NCBI GenBank assembly: GCA_002281875.1
Contig: NCHN01000010.1
Coordinates: 23,063 to 87,062 of the forward strand
Direction of reading: 5' to 3'
Length of the DNA: 64,000 nt
DNA from: Sphingobacteriia bacterium 24-36-13
GTDB taxonomy: Bacteria > Bacteroidota > Bacteroidia > Chitinophagales > Chitinophagaceae
Below the pieces are notes generated by a model. The model was not told where the DNA came from and ran no database searches. It saw nothing but the letters and a program-made list of their open reading frames with translations. Positions 1-8,046 of this stretch are shown one piece after another. The position numbers and the translations under genes were made by a program. Positions within the stretch are counted from its first letter, which is position 1. Every line of letters begins with the position of its first letter.

Positions 1-1
1 T

Positions 2-691
2 ATGCAAGGGCAGGGTAGAAACTATTTAGCATCTATGGGTATTTATATTTTCAATAAAAAGATCCTAGATAAATTATTGAATGAAGCGCATCCTACTGCT
101 ACAGATTTTGGAAAAGAAATTATTCCGGACTCTATAGAAAATTACAAAGTATCGAGCTTTCAATACGATGGTTATTGGACCGATATTGGTAATATTTATT
201 CTTTCTATGAAGCCAACCTTGCTTTAACACAAGAAGTACCTCTTTTTAACTTATTTGATAATAATAAAACAGTTTACAGTAGAGCAAGAATGTTGCCTCC
301 GGCTAAAATCAGTGGCACTACTTTAGAGAAAACCATTATTGCAGAAGGCTCTATTATTCATGCGAGCCGAATAGAACAAAGTGTAGTAGGTATCCGTTCC
401 AGAATTGGGCATGGTACCACCGTAGTAAGCACTTATATTATGGGTAATGATTATTATGAAACTCTTGAAGAGATGGAGCTAAATACCAGCAAGGGTCTCC
501 CTAAAATTGGAATAGGAGAGCGTTGCTATATCAAAGACGCCATCATCGATAAAAACTGTAGAATAGGCAACGATGTAAGAATTAATGGCGGCAGTCATTT
601 AGCCAATACCGATCATCCACTCTACACCGTTAAAGATGGTATTGTAGTGGTTAAAAAGACCGCGATATTGCCTGATGGGTTTGTGATTTAA
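2..691 (+). CDS. glgC: glucose-1-phosphate adenylyltransferase, C-terminal part (cut by window edge)
   Basis: ADP-glucose pyrophosphorylase makes ADP-glucose from glucose-1-phosphate and ATP, the committed step of bacterial glycogen synthesis. Only the last ~229 residues are present; the full enzyme is normally ~420, so the nucleotide-binding N-terminus lies before the window. Visible are the family segment YLASMGIYIFNKKIL, the end of the nucleotidyltransferase domain with the GYWTDIGNIYSFYEANL motif, and then a left-handed beta-helix rich in I/V/G hexapeptides (for example IGERCYIKDAIIDKNCRIG). The coding frame runs from base 2 and the first Met seen is internal, not the start. A strong intrinsic terminator follows at 721. 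The nearby amylase, transporter and glgB fit a glycogen/alpha-glucan locus. The family assignment is firm. Confidence 0.93.
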   Translation: MQGQGRNYLASMGIYIFNKKILDKLLNEAHPTATDFGKEIIPDSIENYKVSSFQYDGYWTDIGNIYSFYEANLALTQEVPLFNLFDNNKTVYSRARMLPPAKISGTTLEKTIIAEGSIIHASRIEQSVVGIRSRIGHGTTVVSTYIMGNDYYETLEEMELNTSKGLPKIGIGERCYIKDAIIDKNCRIGNDVRINGGSHLANTDHPLYTVKDGIVVVKKTAILPDGFVI

Positions 692-720
692 ATTTTCCAT
701 AGTCAATAAATATTTCTAAA

Positions 721-746
721 GCATCCTCCTTATGAGGATGCTTTTT
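721..746 (+). terminator. intrinsic terminator after glgC
   Basis: A perfect 8-bp stem GCATCCTC / GAGGATGC encloses a 5-nt loop (CTTAT) and is followed directly by TTTTT. It lies 30 bp after the glgC stop and separates glgC from the transporter gene. Confidence 0.9.
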
Positions 747-789
747 ATTGTATATTGAGATGTGTATTCAATACACAATCTTATACAAT
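747..789. promoter_or_regulatory. nested dyad (candidate operator or leader hairpin) upstream of the sugar transporter
   Basis: Two inverted repeats share nearly the same centre. The inner one is TGTGTATT-C-AATACACA (761-777, 8-bp arms, 1-nt spacer). The outer one is ATTGTATA (747-754) with TATACAAT (782-789). The whole element ends 12 bp before the transporter ATG. The symmetry is seen directly; binding by a LacI- or Crp-type sugar regulator is inference. A cruciform or RNA hairpin that hides the ribosome-binding region is an alternative. Confidence 0.55.
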
Positions 790-801
790 AAAACGATTGC
801 T

Positions 802-2127
802 ATGTCTACTAACCCTAAAGCGGTATTGCCTAAACTGAGTTTCTGGCAAATCTGGAATATGTGTTTCGGATTCTTTGGAATTCAGTTTGGTTGGAGTTTG
901 CAAATGGGCAATATGAGTGCCATTTATGAATACTTAGGTGCTAGCCCTGAACAAATTCCTGGCCTATGGCTAGCTGCTCCTATGACGGGTTTAATTGTAC
1001 AGCCCATTATTGGTTATATGAGTGATAGAACCTGGCACCCTAAGCTTGGCAGAAGAAGACCTTATTTTTTGGTAGGGGCTATTTTAAGTTCATTGGCATT
1101 ATTCATCATGCCCAATTCATCGGCTATTTGGATGGCTGCTGGTGTGCTCTGGATTTTAGATTCTTCTATCAATATAAGCATGGAACCTTTTCGTGCATTT
1201 GTTGCAGACAACTTAGATAAAAAGCAACAACCCATGGGCTTTGCTATGCAGAGTATGTTTATTGGATTGGCTTCTTTTGTTGCAGGTTATTTGCCACAAA
1301 AATTGGTACAATGGTTTGGGGTGTCTAGGGATAAAACAGCTGGTGGCATTCCTGAAAATATTATGTATTCTTTTTACATAGGGGGAGCTGTTTTTTTATT
1401 GGCTGTTTTGTACACCGTGATTAAGAGCAAAGAATATCCTCCTGCGGATCCTGATTGGAAAAATAAATTGGATGCAGAGGGCAAAGGTTTTATGGGTGGT
1501 GTAAAAGAAATTTTTAGTTCAGTTACCAATATGCCCGATCAAATGAAACGATTGGCCTTGGTGAATTTTTTAACCTGGCCAGGATTATTTTTGATGTGGT
1601 TCTATTACAGTACCGGTGTTGCTTCGGATATTTTTGGAGGCAATACCACTACTTCAAGTGATGTTTATACCCAGGGTTTAGAATACGCTAATACCACATC
1701 TGCTATTTTAAATTTAGTCACATTCGGGTTTTCTTTTACCCTTCCTTTCTGGGTAAATAAATTGGGTAAAAAATATACGCATACCATTTGTTTATTATTG
1801 GGCGGTGCAGGATTGATATCGGTGAACTACGTTACTGAGCCTTCTTACTTGTATTTATCAATGGGCTTGGTTGGTATTGCTTGGGCTTCTATTTTATCCA
1901 TGCCTTATTCTATGTTAGCGGGTTGTATTCCCCCACATAAAATGGGTATTTATATGGGTATATTTAATTTCTTTATAGTACTTCCAGAAATTATTGCTTC
2001 CTTATTTTTTGGAAATGTAATGGAAACTGTATTGCACAATGATCGCTTATTGGCGGTGCAAGTTGGTGGCGGTTTACTAATTGCTGCTGCAATTGTATGT
2101 GCCATTGTGGTTAAAGAAAATGAATAA
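802..2127 (+). CDS. SLC45/GPH-like MFS sugar transporter
   Basis: A probable proton-coupled importer of maltose, sucrose or related alpha-glucosides in the inner membrane (441 residues, about 12 hydrophobic segments). After the second and third helices comes SDRTWHPKLGRRRPYF, the RxGRRRP loop typical of the SLC45/plant sucrose transporter branch of the major facilitator superfamily. The start at MSTNPKAVLPK is preferred over an in-frame upstream ATG at 748, because the upstream extension lies in the dyad and lacks family-like sequence. The secreted neopullulanase gene begins 15 bp after the stop, so the two are probably co-transcribed: the amylase releases maltodextrins and this protein imports them. 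Exact substrate is not visible. Confidence 0.85.
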   Translation: MSTNPKAVLPKLSFWQIWNMCFGFFGIQFGWSLQMGNMSAIYEYLGASPEQIPGLWLAAPMTGLIVQPIIGYMSDRTWHPKLGRRRPYFLVGAILSSLALFIMPNSSAIWMAAGVLWILDSSINISMEPFRAFVADNLDKKQQPMGFAMQSMFIGLASFVAGYLPQKLVQWFGVSRDKTAGGIPENIMYSFYIGGAVFLLAVLYTVIKSKEYPPADPDWKNKLDAEGKGFMGGVKEIFSSVTNMPDQMKRLALVNFLTWPGLFLMWFYYSTGVASDIFGGNTTTSSDVYTQGLEYANTTSAILNLVTFGFSFTLPFWVNKLGKKYTHTICLLLGGAGLISVNYVTEPSYLYLSMGLVGIAWASILSMPYSMLAGCIPPHKMGIYMGIFNFFIVLPEIIASLFFGNVMETVLHNDRLLAVQVGGGLLIAAAIVCAIVVKENE

Positions 2128-2142
2128 TTTCAAATATATCAT

Positions 2143-4014
2143 ATGTATCAAATTGTAAAAATAATTGGTTGCTTATTGTTGGCCTTTAACTTACAGGCGC
2201 AAAGCAATATTGAACTATATCCTACTAGTTGGTTTGTTGGAATGAAATGGAATAAAGTACAGTTGATTGTTCGCAATACAACAACTGATTTCTCCAATGC
2301 AAAACTAAGTGTAAACTATGCAGGTGTTCAATTAATCAAAGTACATGCATTTGAAAATAAAAAATATGTAGCCCTAGATTTAGTGATTAGTCCTGCCGCT
2401 AAACCTGGTAAAGTCAAGATTAAAATAGCTGATTCAGATAGTGCAGTTTCAATTGCTTGGGAATTAAAACCAAGAAGAACAGGAATGGGAAAAACCTTTG
2501 CAAAAGGAGTGACTGCCAAAGACTTTATTTATTTATTAATGCCAGATCGATTTAGTAATGGCAATCGGTTGAATGATGTTGTTCCTGGCTATAAAGACAA
2601 TTTAGTGAATCGGAAAGATCCCATCAAAAGACATGGTGGCGATTTAGAAGGGGTAGCCAATAATTTAGATTATTTGCAGGATCTAGGTGTAACTGCTATT
2701 TGGATGACCCCTGTATTAGAGAATGATATGCCTTTGCAAAGCGAGCAAGCAGGTATGATGGCTGGCTATCATGGGTATTGGTTTACCAATCATTATGCAA
2801 TTGACAAAAGACTAGGGGGTGAAAATGCCTATAAAAAATTGATTGATGCCGCTCATGCAAAAGGCATTAAAATTATTCAGGATGCAGTATACAACCATGT
2901 AGGAAATGAGCATTGGATGTACAAAGACGCTCCCGCTAAAGATTGGATTAATCAATGGCCTGCTTACACCAATACCAATCATAGAGACGAAGCCATTTTT
3001 GATTTAATGGGGAATGCTTCCGATAAAAAAGTGATGTTAGATGGCTGGTTTGTTCCGCATTTGCCTGATATTAATCAACGCAACCCATTTGTGGCTAATT
3101 TTTTAATTCAGCATGCATTGTGGACCGTAGAAGAATTTGGGATTGACGGTTGGAGAGTAGATACTTATAAATATTGTGATGAACAATTCTTGAATAATGT
3201 AAATACGGCCTTAGAAAAAGATTTTCCGACCATCAGTATTTTTGGTGAAGCAGTGGCCAATACCGTTGCGGGTAGTGCCTATTTTACCAAGAACAATATG
3301 AAAGCAGCATTCACGCACAATGCACCAGGCACTACTGACTTTCCTTTGAGTTATGCTATGATGGATGCCATTAATAAACCATTTGGTTGGACGGAAGGAG
3401 TGAATAAATTATACATGACCCTGTCTCAAGATTTATTGTACCAAGCCCCTGAGAAAAATTGCATTTTTTTAGACAATCATGATATGGAAAGGTTTGTATC
3501 GATGATTGGATCAGACATGAATAAATACAAAATGGGAATGAATTTATTATTTACCCTAAGAGGCATTCCTCAATTGTATTATGGAACCGAATTGTGGATG
3601 AAAAATTTTAAAGATCCGAATGATGGAATGGTTCGATTGGATTTTCCTGGGGGCTTTCCAAATGATGAAAAAGACAAACGAATGGTCAGCGGCCGTGATC
3701 AAACCGAAAATACTGCATTCAATTATGTAAAAACATTGGCTAATTTTAGAAAAAACAATACTGCCCTACAAACGGGTAAAATGATGCAGTGGTTACCCAG
3801 TGATGGGCTTTATGTTTACTTTAGGTATGACCAAGGTTCAACAGTAATGATTTTGATGAATACTTCCAATAAAACAAAATCGGTTTTGTTGGCAAATTAT
3901 GGGGAAAGAACCAATGGATTTAAGGGTTTCAAAGATGTGGTGACCGGTGTAATTGGTGCAAATCAAATAGACCTTGTACCTATGGAGTCTAAGGTAGTTT
4001 TGTTAACCAAATAA
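2143..4014 (+). CDS. SusA-like neopullulanase / alpha-amylase (GH13)
   Basis: Hydrolyses alpha-1,4 (and possibly alpha-1,6) glucans such as starch, pullulan or glycogen. It has 623 residues, close to Bacteroides SusA. Residues 1-20 form a signal peptide ending LQAQ, so the enzyme is exported to the periplasm. An N-terminal beta-sandwich (about 25-120) typical of neopullulanase/cyclomaltodextrinase precedes the GH13 barrel. The four GH13 regions are complete: DAVYNH (Asp247, His252), GWRVD with nucleophile Asp340, FGEA with acid/base Glu369, and DNHD ending at Asp447. A C-terminal beta domain closes the protein. It lies in the same unit as the upstream sugar transporter. Substrate range cannot be read from sequence. 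Confidence 0.93.
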   Translation: MYQIVKIIGCLLLAFNLQAQSNIELYPTSWFVGMKWNKVQLIVRNTTTDFSNAKLSVNYAGVQLIKVHAFENKKYVALDLVISPAAKPGKVKIKIADSDSAVSIAWELKPRRTGMGKTFAKGVTAKDFIYLLMPDRFSNGNRLNDVVPGYKDNLVNRKDPIKRHGGDLEGVANNLDYLQDLGVTAIWMTPVLENDMPLQSEQAGMMAGYHGYWFTNHYAIDKRLGGENAYKKLIDAAHAKGIKIIQDAVYNHVGNEHWMYKDAPAKDWINQWPAYTNTNHRDEAIFDLMGNASDKKVMLDGWFVPHLPDINQRNPFVANFLIQHALWTVEEFGIDGWRVDTYKYCDEQFLNNVNTALEKDFPTISIFGEAVANTVAGSAYFTKNNMKAAFTHNAPGTTDFPLSYAMMDAINKPFGWTEGVNKLYMTLSQDLLYQAPEKNCIFLDNHDMERFVSMIGSDMNKYKMGMNLLFTLRGIPQLYYGTELWMKNFKDPNDGMVRLDFPGGFPNDEKDKRMVSGRDQTENTAFNYVKTLANFRKNNTALQTGKMMQWLPSDGLYVYFRYDQGSTVMILMNTSNKTKSVLLANYGERTNGFKGFKDVVTGVIGANQIDLVPMESKVVLLTK

Positions 4015-4026
4015 GTATAATATGTT

Positions 4027-4034
4027 TAACTTTG
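4027..4034 (+). promoter_or_regulatory. Bacteroidota -7 box of the Crp/Fnr gene
   Basis: TAACTTTG matches TAnnTTTG. A TTTG at 3999-4002 could be the -33 element but the gap (24 bp) is longer than usual. It would give a leader of about 15 nt before the ATG at 4054. Confidence 0.5.
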
Positions 4035-4053
4035 AGCAAAGCCGATAGAAGAG

Positions 4054-4767
4054 ATGAAGAATAATGGACCCATTGAGACTGGTTGTATGCATTGTAATGT
4101 GAGGTTAAACTCTGTTTTCAATGTATTAGACGAAGACCAGGTAAAGGATTTATGCATTCATAAATCTTGTGCAGTATACAAGAAGGGACAATATGTTTTT
4201 ACAGAGAATGGCTTACCTGCAGGATTATTCTGTATCAATAGCGGTAAGATTAAATTGACTACCACAGGTTACGATGGCAAAGAACAAATTTTACGATTGG
4301 TTAAATCGGGTGATATAGTAGGGTATAGGGCTCTTTTGTCTAATGAGCGCTATCATTGCTCTGCTGTTACATTGGAAGACGCTTCAATTTGCATTATCGA
4401 TAAAAAGTATTTTTTTGATGCTATTGAGTCTTCACCTAAACTCATGTTTGAAGTAGTTAAGAAAATGAGCCAAGATTTAAAAGTGGCCGAAGATCATATT
4501 GTATCGCTCTCTCAAAAAAATGTGCGTGAAAGAATGGCTGAAGCGCTGTTGTTCTTAAAAGCCACTTATGGTTTTGAAGAAGACAACCAAACCATTAATG
4601 TGAGTTTAAGCAGAGAAGAAATAGCCGATTATGTTGGAACTTCTACGGAAAGCTGTATCCGTTTATTGTCAGAATTTAATAATGATAAATTAATTTCATT
4701 AAAGGGTAAAAAAATCAGTATTGTCAATCTACAAAAACTGATTCAAACAGCCAATATTGAAGACTAG
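4054..4767 (+). CDS. Crp/Fnr-family transcriptional regulator
   Basis: A 237-residue cyclic-nucleotide-binding-fold regulator, likely oxygen- or redox-responsive. Residues about 30-150 form the CNMP beta-roll (EQILRLVKSGDIVGY). The C-terminal winged helix carries VSLSREEIADYVGTSTESCIRLLSEF, where the recognition helix is TSTESCIRLL. The N-terminus has four cysteines, C11-x2-C14 and C34-x4-C39. Fnr proteins hold an oxygen-labile 4Fe-4S cluster with N-terminal cysteines, but this spacing is not the classic E. coli one, so cluster binding is inference. It sits directly ahead of the hemerythrin-like gene and the cbb3 oxidase cluster, the usual Bacteroidota context for an Fnr-type activator of microaerobic respiration. 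A TGAT-N4-ATCA palindrome follows its stop by 4 bp. Confidence 0.88.
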   Translation: MKNNGPIETGCMHCNVRLNSVFNVLDEDQVKDLCIHKSCAVYKKGQYVFTENGLPAGLFCINSGKIKLTTTGYDGKEQILRLVKSGDIVGYRALLSNERYHCSAVTLEDASICIIDKKYFFDAIESSPKLMFEVVKKMSQDLKVAEDHIVSLSQKNVRERMAEALLFLKATYGFEEDNQTINVSLSREEIADYVGTSTESCIRLLSEFNNDKLISLKGKKISIVNLQKLIQTANIED

Positions 4768-4771
4768 AAAA

Positions 4772-4795
4772 ATTATATGATTTAAATCATATAAT
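4772..4795. promoter_or_regulatory. 24-bp perfect palindrome with Fnr-box core
   Basis: Two perfect 12-bp arms (ATTATATGATTT and its complement) meet without a spacer. The core is TGAT-TTAA-ATCA, which matches the inner bases of the Fnr consensus TTGAT-N4-ATCAA. It lies 4 bp after the Crp/Fnr stop codon. Its centre is about 63 bp before the start site predicted from the -7-like box at 4835, the position used by class I Fnr sites. The palindrome is seen directly; Fnr binding is inference. Confidence 0.65.
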
Positions 4796-4834
4796 GCCAC
4801 AGCAAATCTCATTCATTCCCCGTTGATCTCAATA

Positions 4835-4842
4835 CATCTTTG
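4835..4842 (+). promoter_or_regulatory. -7-like box of the hemerythrin-like gene
   Basis: CATCTTTG differs from TAnnTTTG only at the first base. The same variant precedes holA. It would place transcription start near 4847, 14 nt before the ATG. Confidence 0.4.
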
Positions 4843-4860
4843 TAGGGTAAAAATCTACAA

Positions 4861-5403
4861 ATGTGTAAACACGCAGACCAAACAGAAGAATTCATTCACC
4901 ATCTCTTGGAGAATGTTTATCCCTGCTTAGAATTAAAACTGCAGAACGCCATCCATTGCGTTTATTTAAAAGAGTACGACGAAGAGCAGAAAGACTATTT
5001 ATTAGAATTAATGCAAAATCTACGTAACGATTTTAGTTCCTTGGTTACCTGCGAACAAAAGCTGGTATTTCCCTCTGTAATGAAGGTATTTAATGCAAAA
5101 TCGGCCAAGGAAGTTCCACTTCCCAACTTATTCGATTTAATGCAACTGACCAGAAGCAAGGAACATAAAATAATGAGTCATGTGCATAATTTGACCAGTT
5201 TATTAGACACCAATACATTTAAGAATGGGGCGATTAAACAACATGATTTAGCCGATTCCTTCAATATCAATTTTGTAAAGGAAAAATACCGTTGGAATAA
5301 AATGATTGAAGACCGATTGAATTCTTGTAGTTGTTTCAGGTCGAATGTTTTCAAAGGATTGGGTTTAGATCCTAAAACAAACTCCTTACCCAAACAAGTA
5401 TAG
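4861..5403 (+). CDS. hemerythrin-like protein of unknown function, cbb3-locus associated
   Basis: A 180-residue, mostly helical cytoplasmic protein that I cannot name with certainty. It is rich in possible metal ligands: His4, His13, His14, His32, Cys22, Cys33, Cys64, Glu65, Glu101, His102, His107, His109. The segment TCEQKLVFPSV resembles the HxxEExxLFP motif of hemerythrin/RIC (YtfE/ScdA) di-iron proteins, with Cys where His is usual, and SKEHKIMSHVH resembles the following His motif. RIC proteins repair Fe-S clusters damaged by NO or oxidants, which would suit a gene between an Fnr-type regulator and a microaerobic oxidase. Function is inference; the gene itself is well supported by position and codon use. 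Confidence 0.6.
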   Translation: MCKHADQTEEFIHHLLENVYPCLELKLQNAIHCVYLKEYDEEQKDYLLELMQNLRNDFSSLVTCEQKLVFPSVMKVFNAKSAKEVPLPNLFDLMQLTRSKEHKIMSHVHNLTSLLDTNTFKNGAIKQHDLADSFNINFVKEKYRWNKMIEDRLNSCSCFRSNVFKGLGLDPKTNSLPKQV

Positions 5404-5409
5404 CTTTTT

Positions 5410-5429
5410 TGCAATTTGTTCAAATTGCA
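5410..5429. promoter_or_regulatory. inverted repeat ahead of ccoI
   Basis: TGCAATTTG-TT-CAAATTGCA, 9-bp perfect arms with a 2-nt spacer, lies between the hemerythrin-like gene and ccoI. A near-consensus -7 box (TAACTTTT, 5431-5438) follows at once, so a bound protein would cover the promoter. It could instead be a weak terminator of the upstream gene, but no clean T-run follows. Confidence 0.5.
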
Positions 5430-5455
5430 TTAACTTTTAACAACTATTTAAGACC

Positions 5456-7882
5456 ATGCTCAATAAAACCATCGAATCAACCAAATGCTTTCACTGCGGA
5501 GATTATTGCGCAGGGGAACCAGTGGTATTTGATGAAAAAGCTTTTTGTTGCAAGGGATGTAGCTCTGTTTATCAGATTTTGAATAAAAGCAATCTTTGTG
5601 AGTATTACAATATTCATGATGCTTCAGGAGTAAAACTTCCTGAATTGCAAGACCAGCAGAAGTTTGGTTTTTTAGACAATGCAACCATTGCGGCTGCTTA
5701 CATTGTTTTTTCTAAACCCAACCAAATTGCGGTTAAATTTTATTTGCCCCAAATACATTGTAGTTCTTGCATTTGGTTATTAGAAAATTTACAAAAAGTA
5801 AATGAGGGGATTTATTTTTCTACTGTTCATTTCCCAACCAAAGAAGTGACTGTTTATTTTAATCCGGATGCTATAACTATTAGAGCTATTGCAGAGTTAT
5901 TGGCTTCTATTGGATACGAACCTTATATCACTTTAGACGATGGTCAAGGGTCTAAAAGGCAAGAAAAAATGGTGTCTCGCAGGGCTATGGTGAAAATTGG
6001 TATTGCAGGTTTTTGTTTTGCCAATATCATGATGTTGAGCTTTCCCGAGTATTTAGGATTGGAGACTATTACTGTAGATGGCTTAACAGCTAATTTGTTC
6101 CGATATGTTAATTTATTATTGGCTTTACCTGTATTACTTTATAGTGGGTCAGAATTTTTTATTAATTCTTGGTTTAGTGTAAAACAAAGAAGGCTCAATA
6201 TAGATGCGCCCATCGCTTTAGCTTTGGCAGTAACATTTAGTAGAAGTGTGTATGAAATTATTTCTGGAACTGGGGGTGGATATTTAGACAGTATGTCTGG
6301 TATTATTTTCTTTATGTTATTAGGAAGATCTTTTCAAACAAAAACCTTTGCTGACCTATCTTTTAATCGAGATTTTAAATCTTATTTCCCTGTTGCTGTT
6401 TGTTTAGTAGATAAAAATGGAACAGAGTCTTATATTCCTGTTCAGGAAGTTCAGGTAGATGATACTATTCGCATTAGGAGCAATGAAGTGATTCCTGTTG
6501 ATGGTATGCACTTATTAGGAAAGGGGGAGATTGATTATAGTTTCGTAACGGGTGAAAACGAACCCACTTCTGTAGCAATTGGAGACTTGGTATATGCAGG
6601 TGGTAAACAATTGAATGGTTCAATTGACTTATTAGTAGTAAAGCCTTTTTCTCAAAGTAATTTCACTCGTTTATGGAATAATGATGCGTTTAAGAAAACA
6701 GATAAAAATGTTTATTCATTCACTACTGTTATAAGTAATTATTTTTCTTTAGCCGTATTAACAGTTGCCTTTAGCAGTTTTGCTTATTGGTATCCTACTA
6801 ATATTGCCAATGCTTGGCAGGCAATGACTGCTGTATTAATTGTTGCTTGTCCTTGTGCTTTGTTAATTACGGCCACTTTTACCGAGGGCTTTGTCTTGAA
6901 TATTTTTAGCAAGCACGGTCTATTCCTTAAAAATGCGCAAGTGTTACAAACTATTGCTACCATTGACCAGGTAGTTTTTGATAAAACAGGCACACTCACT
7001 TATCCGCATGCTTCTTCTGTTGAATACAGCGGCGAACCTATTTCAGTAAATCATTTGCAAATTATTGCATCAATGGCTGGGCAATCTTTACATCCATTGA
7101 GTAAAGCAATTGCTCATAAAATTAATGTTACACCATGCCATTTGGAACATATTAAAGAAGTAGCTGGTGCAGGAATTGAAGCATGGGAAAATGAAACCCA
7201 CTATAAATTAGGTTCTTCTAGTTTTGTAAGCAATGAGTCTGCAGTGCCAGTGGCTTCAGAAGTTTGGGTATCTATTGATAATAAAATATATGGCAAGTTT
7301 ATTATTCAAAATATTTTAAGGGCACATGTAAATCGGCTTATTCATGAATTGCCTTACCCAGTATCTGTGTTAAGTGGAGACAATAATAATGCGGAACATT
7401 ATTTAAAGCAACAACTACTGCGACCTATTTCTTATCATTTTAATCAATCACCTCAAGCTAAGTTGGCTTACATAGAATCATTACAGTTAAATGGTAAAGA
7501 AGTGATGATGGTAGGTGATGGCTTAAATGATGCAGGCGCTTTAAGTAAGAGTAATGTGGGTATTGCAGTAGTAGATAATACTATTCAATTTTCTCCTGCT
7601 AGTGATGCAATCATGTTATCTAATCAGTTGCCTTTATTAGATCAATACATTAAAGCGGCTAAATGGTCTAAAAATTTAATTAAAACCACTTTTGTAATAT
7701 CCACTTTATATAATGTGGTGGGATTGTATTTTTCTGTAACCGCTCAAATGTCTCCCTTGGTAGCGGCCATCTTAATGCCATCCAGCACTTTCACCATTGT
7801 GATTTCTACTATGTTGGGTGCTGCACTTATTGAAAAATTTTGTTTTAAACCTATTGCTGATCTTAAAAATATACATCAATGA
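5456..7882 (+). CDS. ccoI: CcoI/FixI copper-transporting P1B-type ATPase for cbb3 oxidase assembly
   Basis: Exports Cu(I) across the inner membrane for the CuB centre of cbb3 oxidase. It has 808 residues. A Cys-rich N-terminal metal-binding domain (C11, C14, C18, C31, C32, C35) is followed by a heavy-metal-associated domain with HC102SSC105, eight membrane helices, the CPC ion motif (C465-P466-C467), the phosphorylation motif D509KTGT, the HP dipeptide (H546-P547) and the hinge GDGLNDAGAL. This is the full catalytic set. The N-terminal Cys cluster plus HMA arrangement is typical of FixI/CcoI rather than general copper ATPases. Its stop overlaps the ccoS start by 4 bases (ATGA), so the two are translationally coupled. 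Confidence 0.94.
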   Translation: MLNKTIESTKCFHCGDYCAGEPVVFDEKAFCCKGCSSVYQILNKSNLCEYYNIHDASGVKLPELQDQQKFGFLDNATIAAAYIVFSKPNQIAVKFYLPQIHCSSCIWLLENLQKVNEGIYFSTVHFPTKEVTVYFNPDAITIRAIAELLASIGYEPYITLDDGQGSKRQEKMVSRRAMVKIGIAGFCFANIMMLSFPEYLGLETITVDGLTANLFRYVNLLLALPVLLYSGSEFFINSWFSVKQRRLNIDAPIALALAVTFSRSVYEIISGTGGGYLDSMSGIIFFMLLGRSFQTKTFADLSFNRDFKSYFPVAVCLVDKNGTESYIPVQEVQVDDTIRIRSNEVIPVDGMHLLGKGEIDYSFVTGENEPTSVAIGDLVYAGGKQLNGSIDLLVVKPFSQSNFTRLWNNDAFKKTDKNVYSFTTVISNYFSLAVLTVAFSSFAYWYPTNIANAWQAMTAVLIVACPCALLITATFTEGFVLNIFSKHGLFLKNAQVLQTIATIDQVVFDKTGTLTYPHASSVEYSGEPISVNHLQIIASMAGQSLHPLSKAIAHKINVTPCHLEHIKEVAGAGIEAWENETHYKLGSSSFVSNESAVPVASEVWVSIDNKIYGKFIIQNILRAHVNRLIHELPYPVSVLSGDNNNAEHYLKQQLLRPISYHFNQSPQAKLAYIESLQLNGKEVMMVGDGLNDAGALSKSNVGIAVVDNTIQFSPASDAIMLSNQLPLLDQYIKAAKWSKNLIKTTFVISTLYNVVGLYFSVTAQMSPLVAAILMPSSTFTIVISTMLGAALIEKFCFKPIADLKNIHQ

Positions 7883-8040
7883 TTGTGATTGTTTTTTTAC
7901 TCATCATTAGCCTCCTAGTTGCTTCAGGATTCCTGATTGCATTTATATGGGGTTCTAAAACAGGGCAGTTTGATGACCATTTTACGCCAGCGAATAAAAT
8001 TTTATTTGATCAAACCAATCAACCAACAGAGAATAAATAA
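7879..8040 (+). CDS. ccoS: CcoS, cbb3-type cytochrome oxidase assembly protein
   Basis: A 53-residue single-span membrane protein starting MIVIVFLLIISLLVASG, with the CcoS hallmark after the helix (SKTGQFDDHFTPANKILFD). CcoS is needed to insert heme and copper into the oxidase. The ATG lies inside the end of ccoI (ATGA overlap) and ccoNO follows after 6 bp. Small but clearly recognisable by motif and position. Confidence 0.92.
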   Translation: MIVIVFLLIISLLVASGFLIAFIWGSKTGQFDDHFTPANKILFDQTNQPTENK

Positions 8041-8046
8041 AACACC

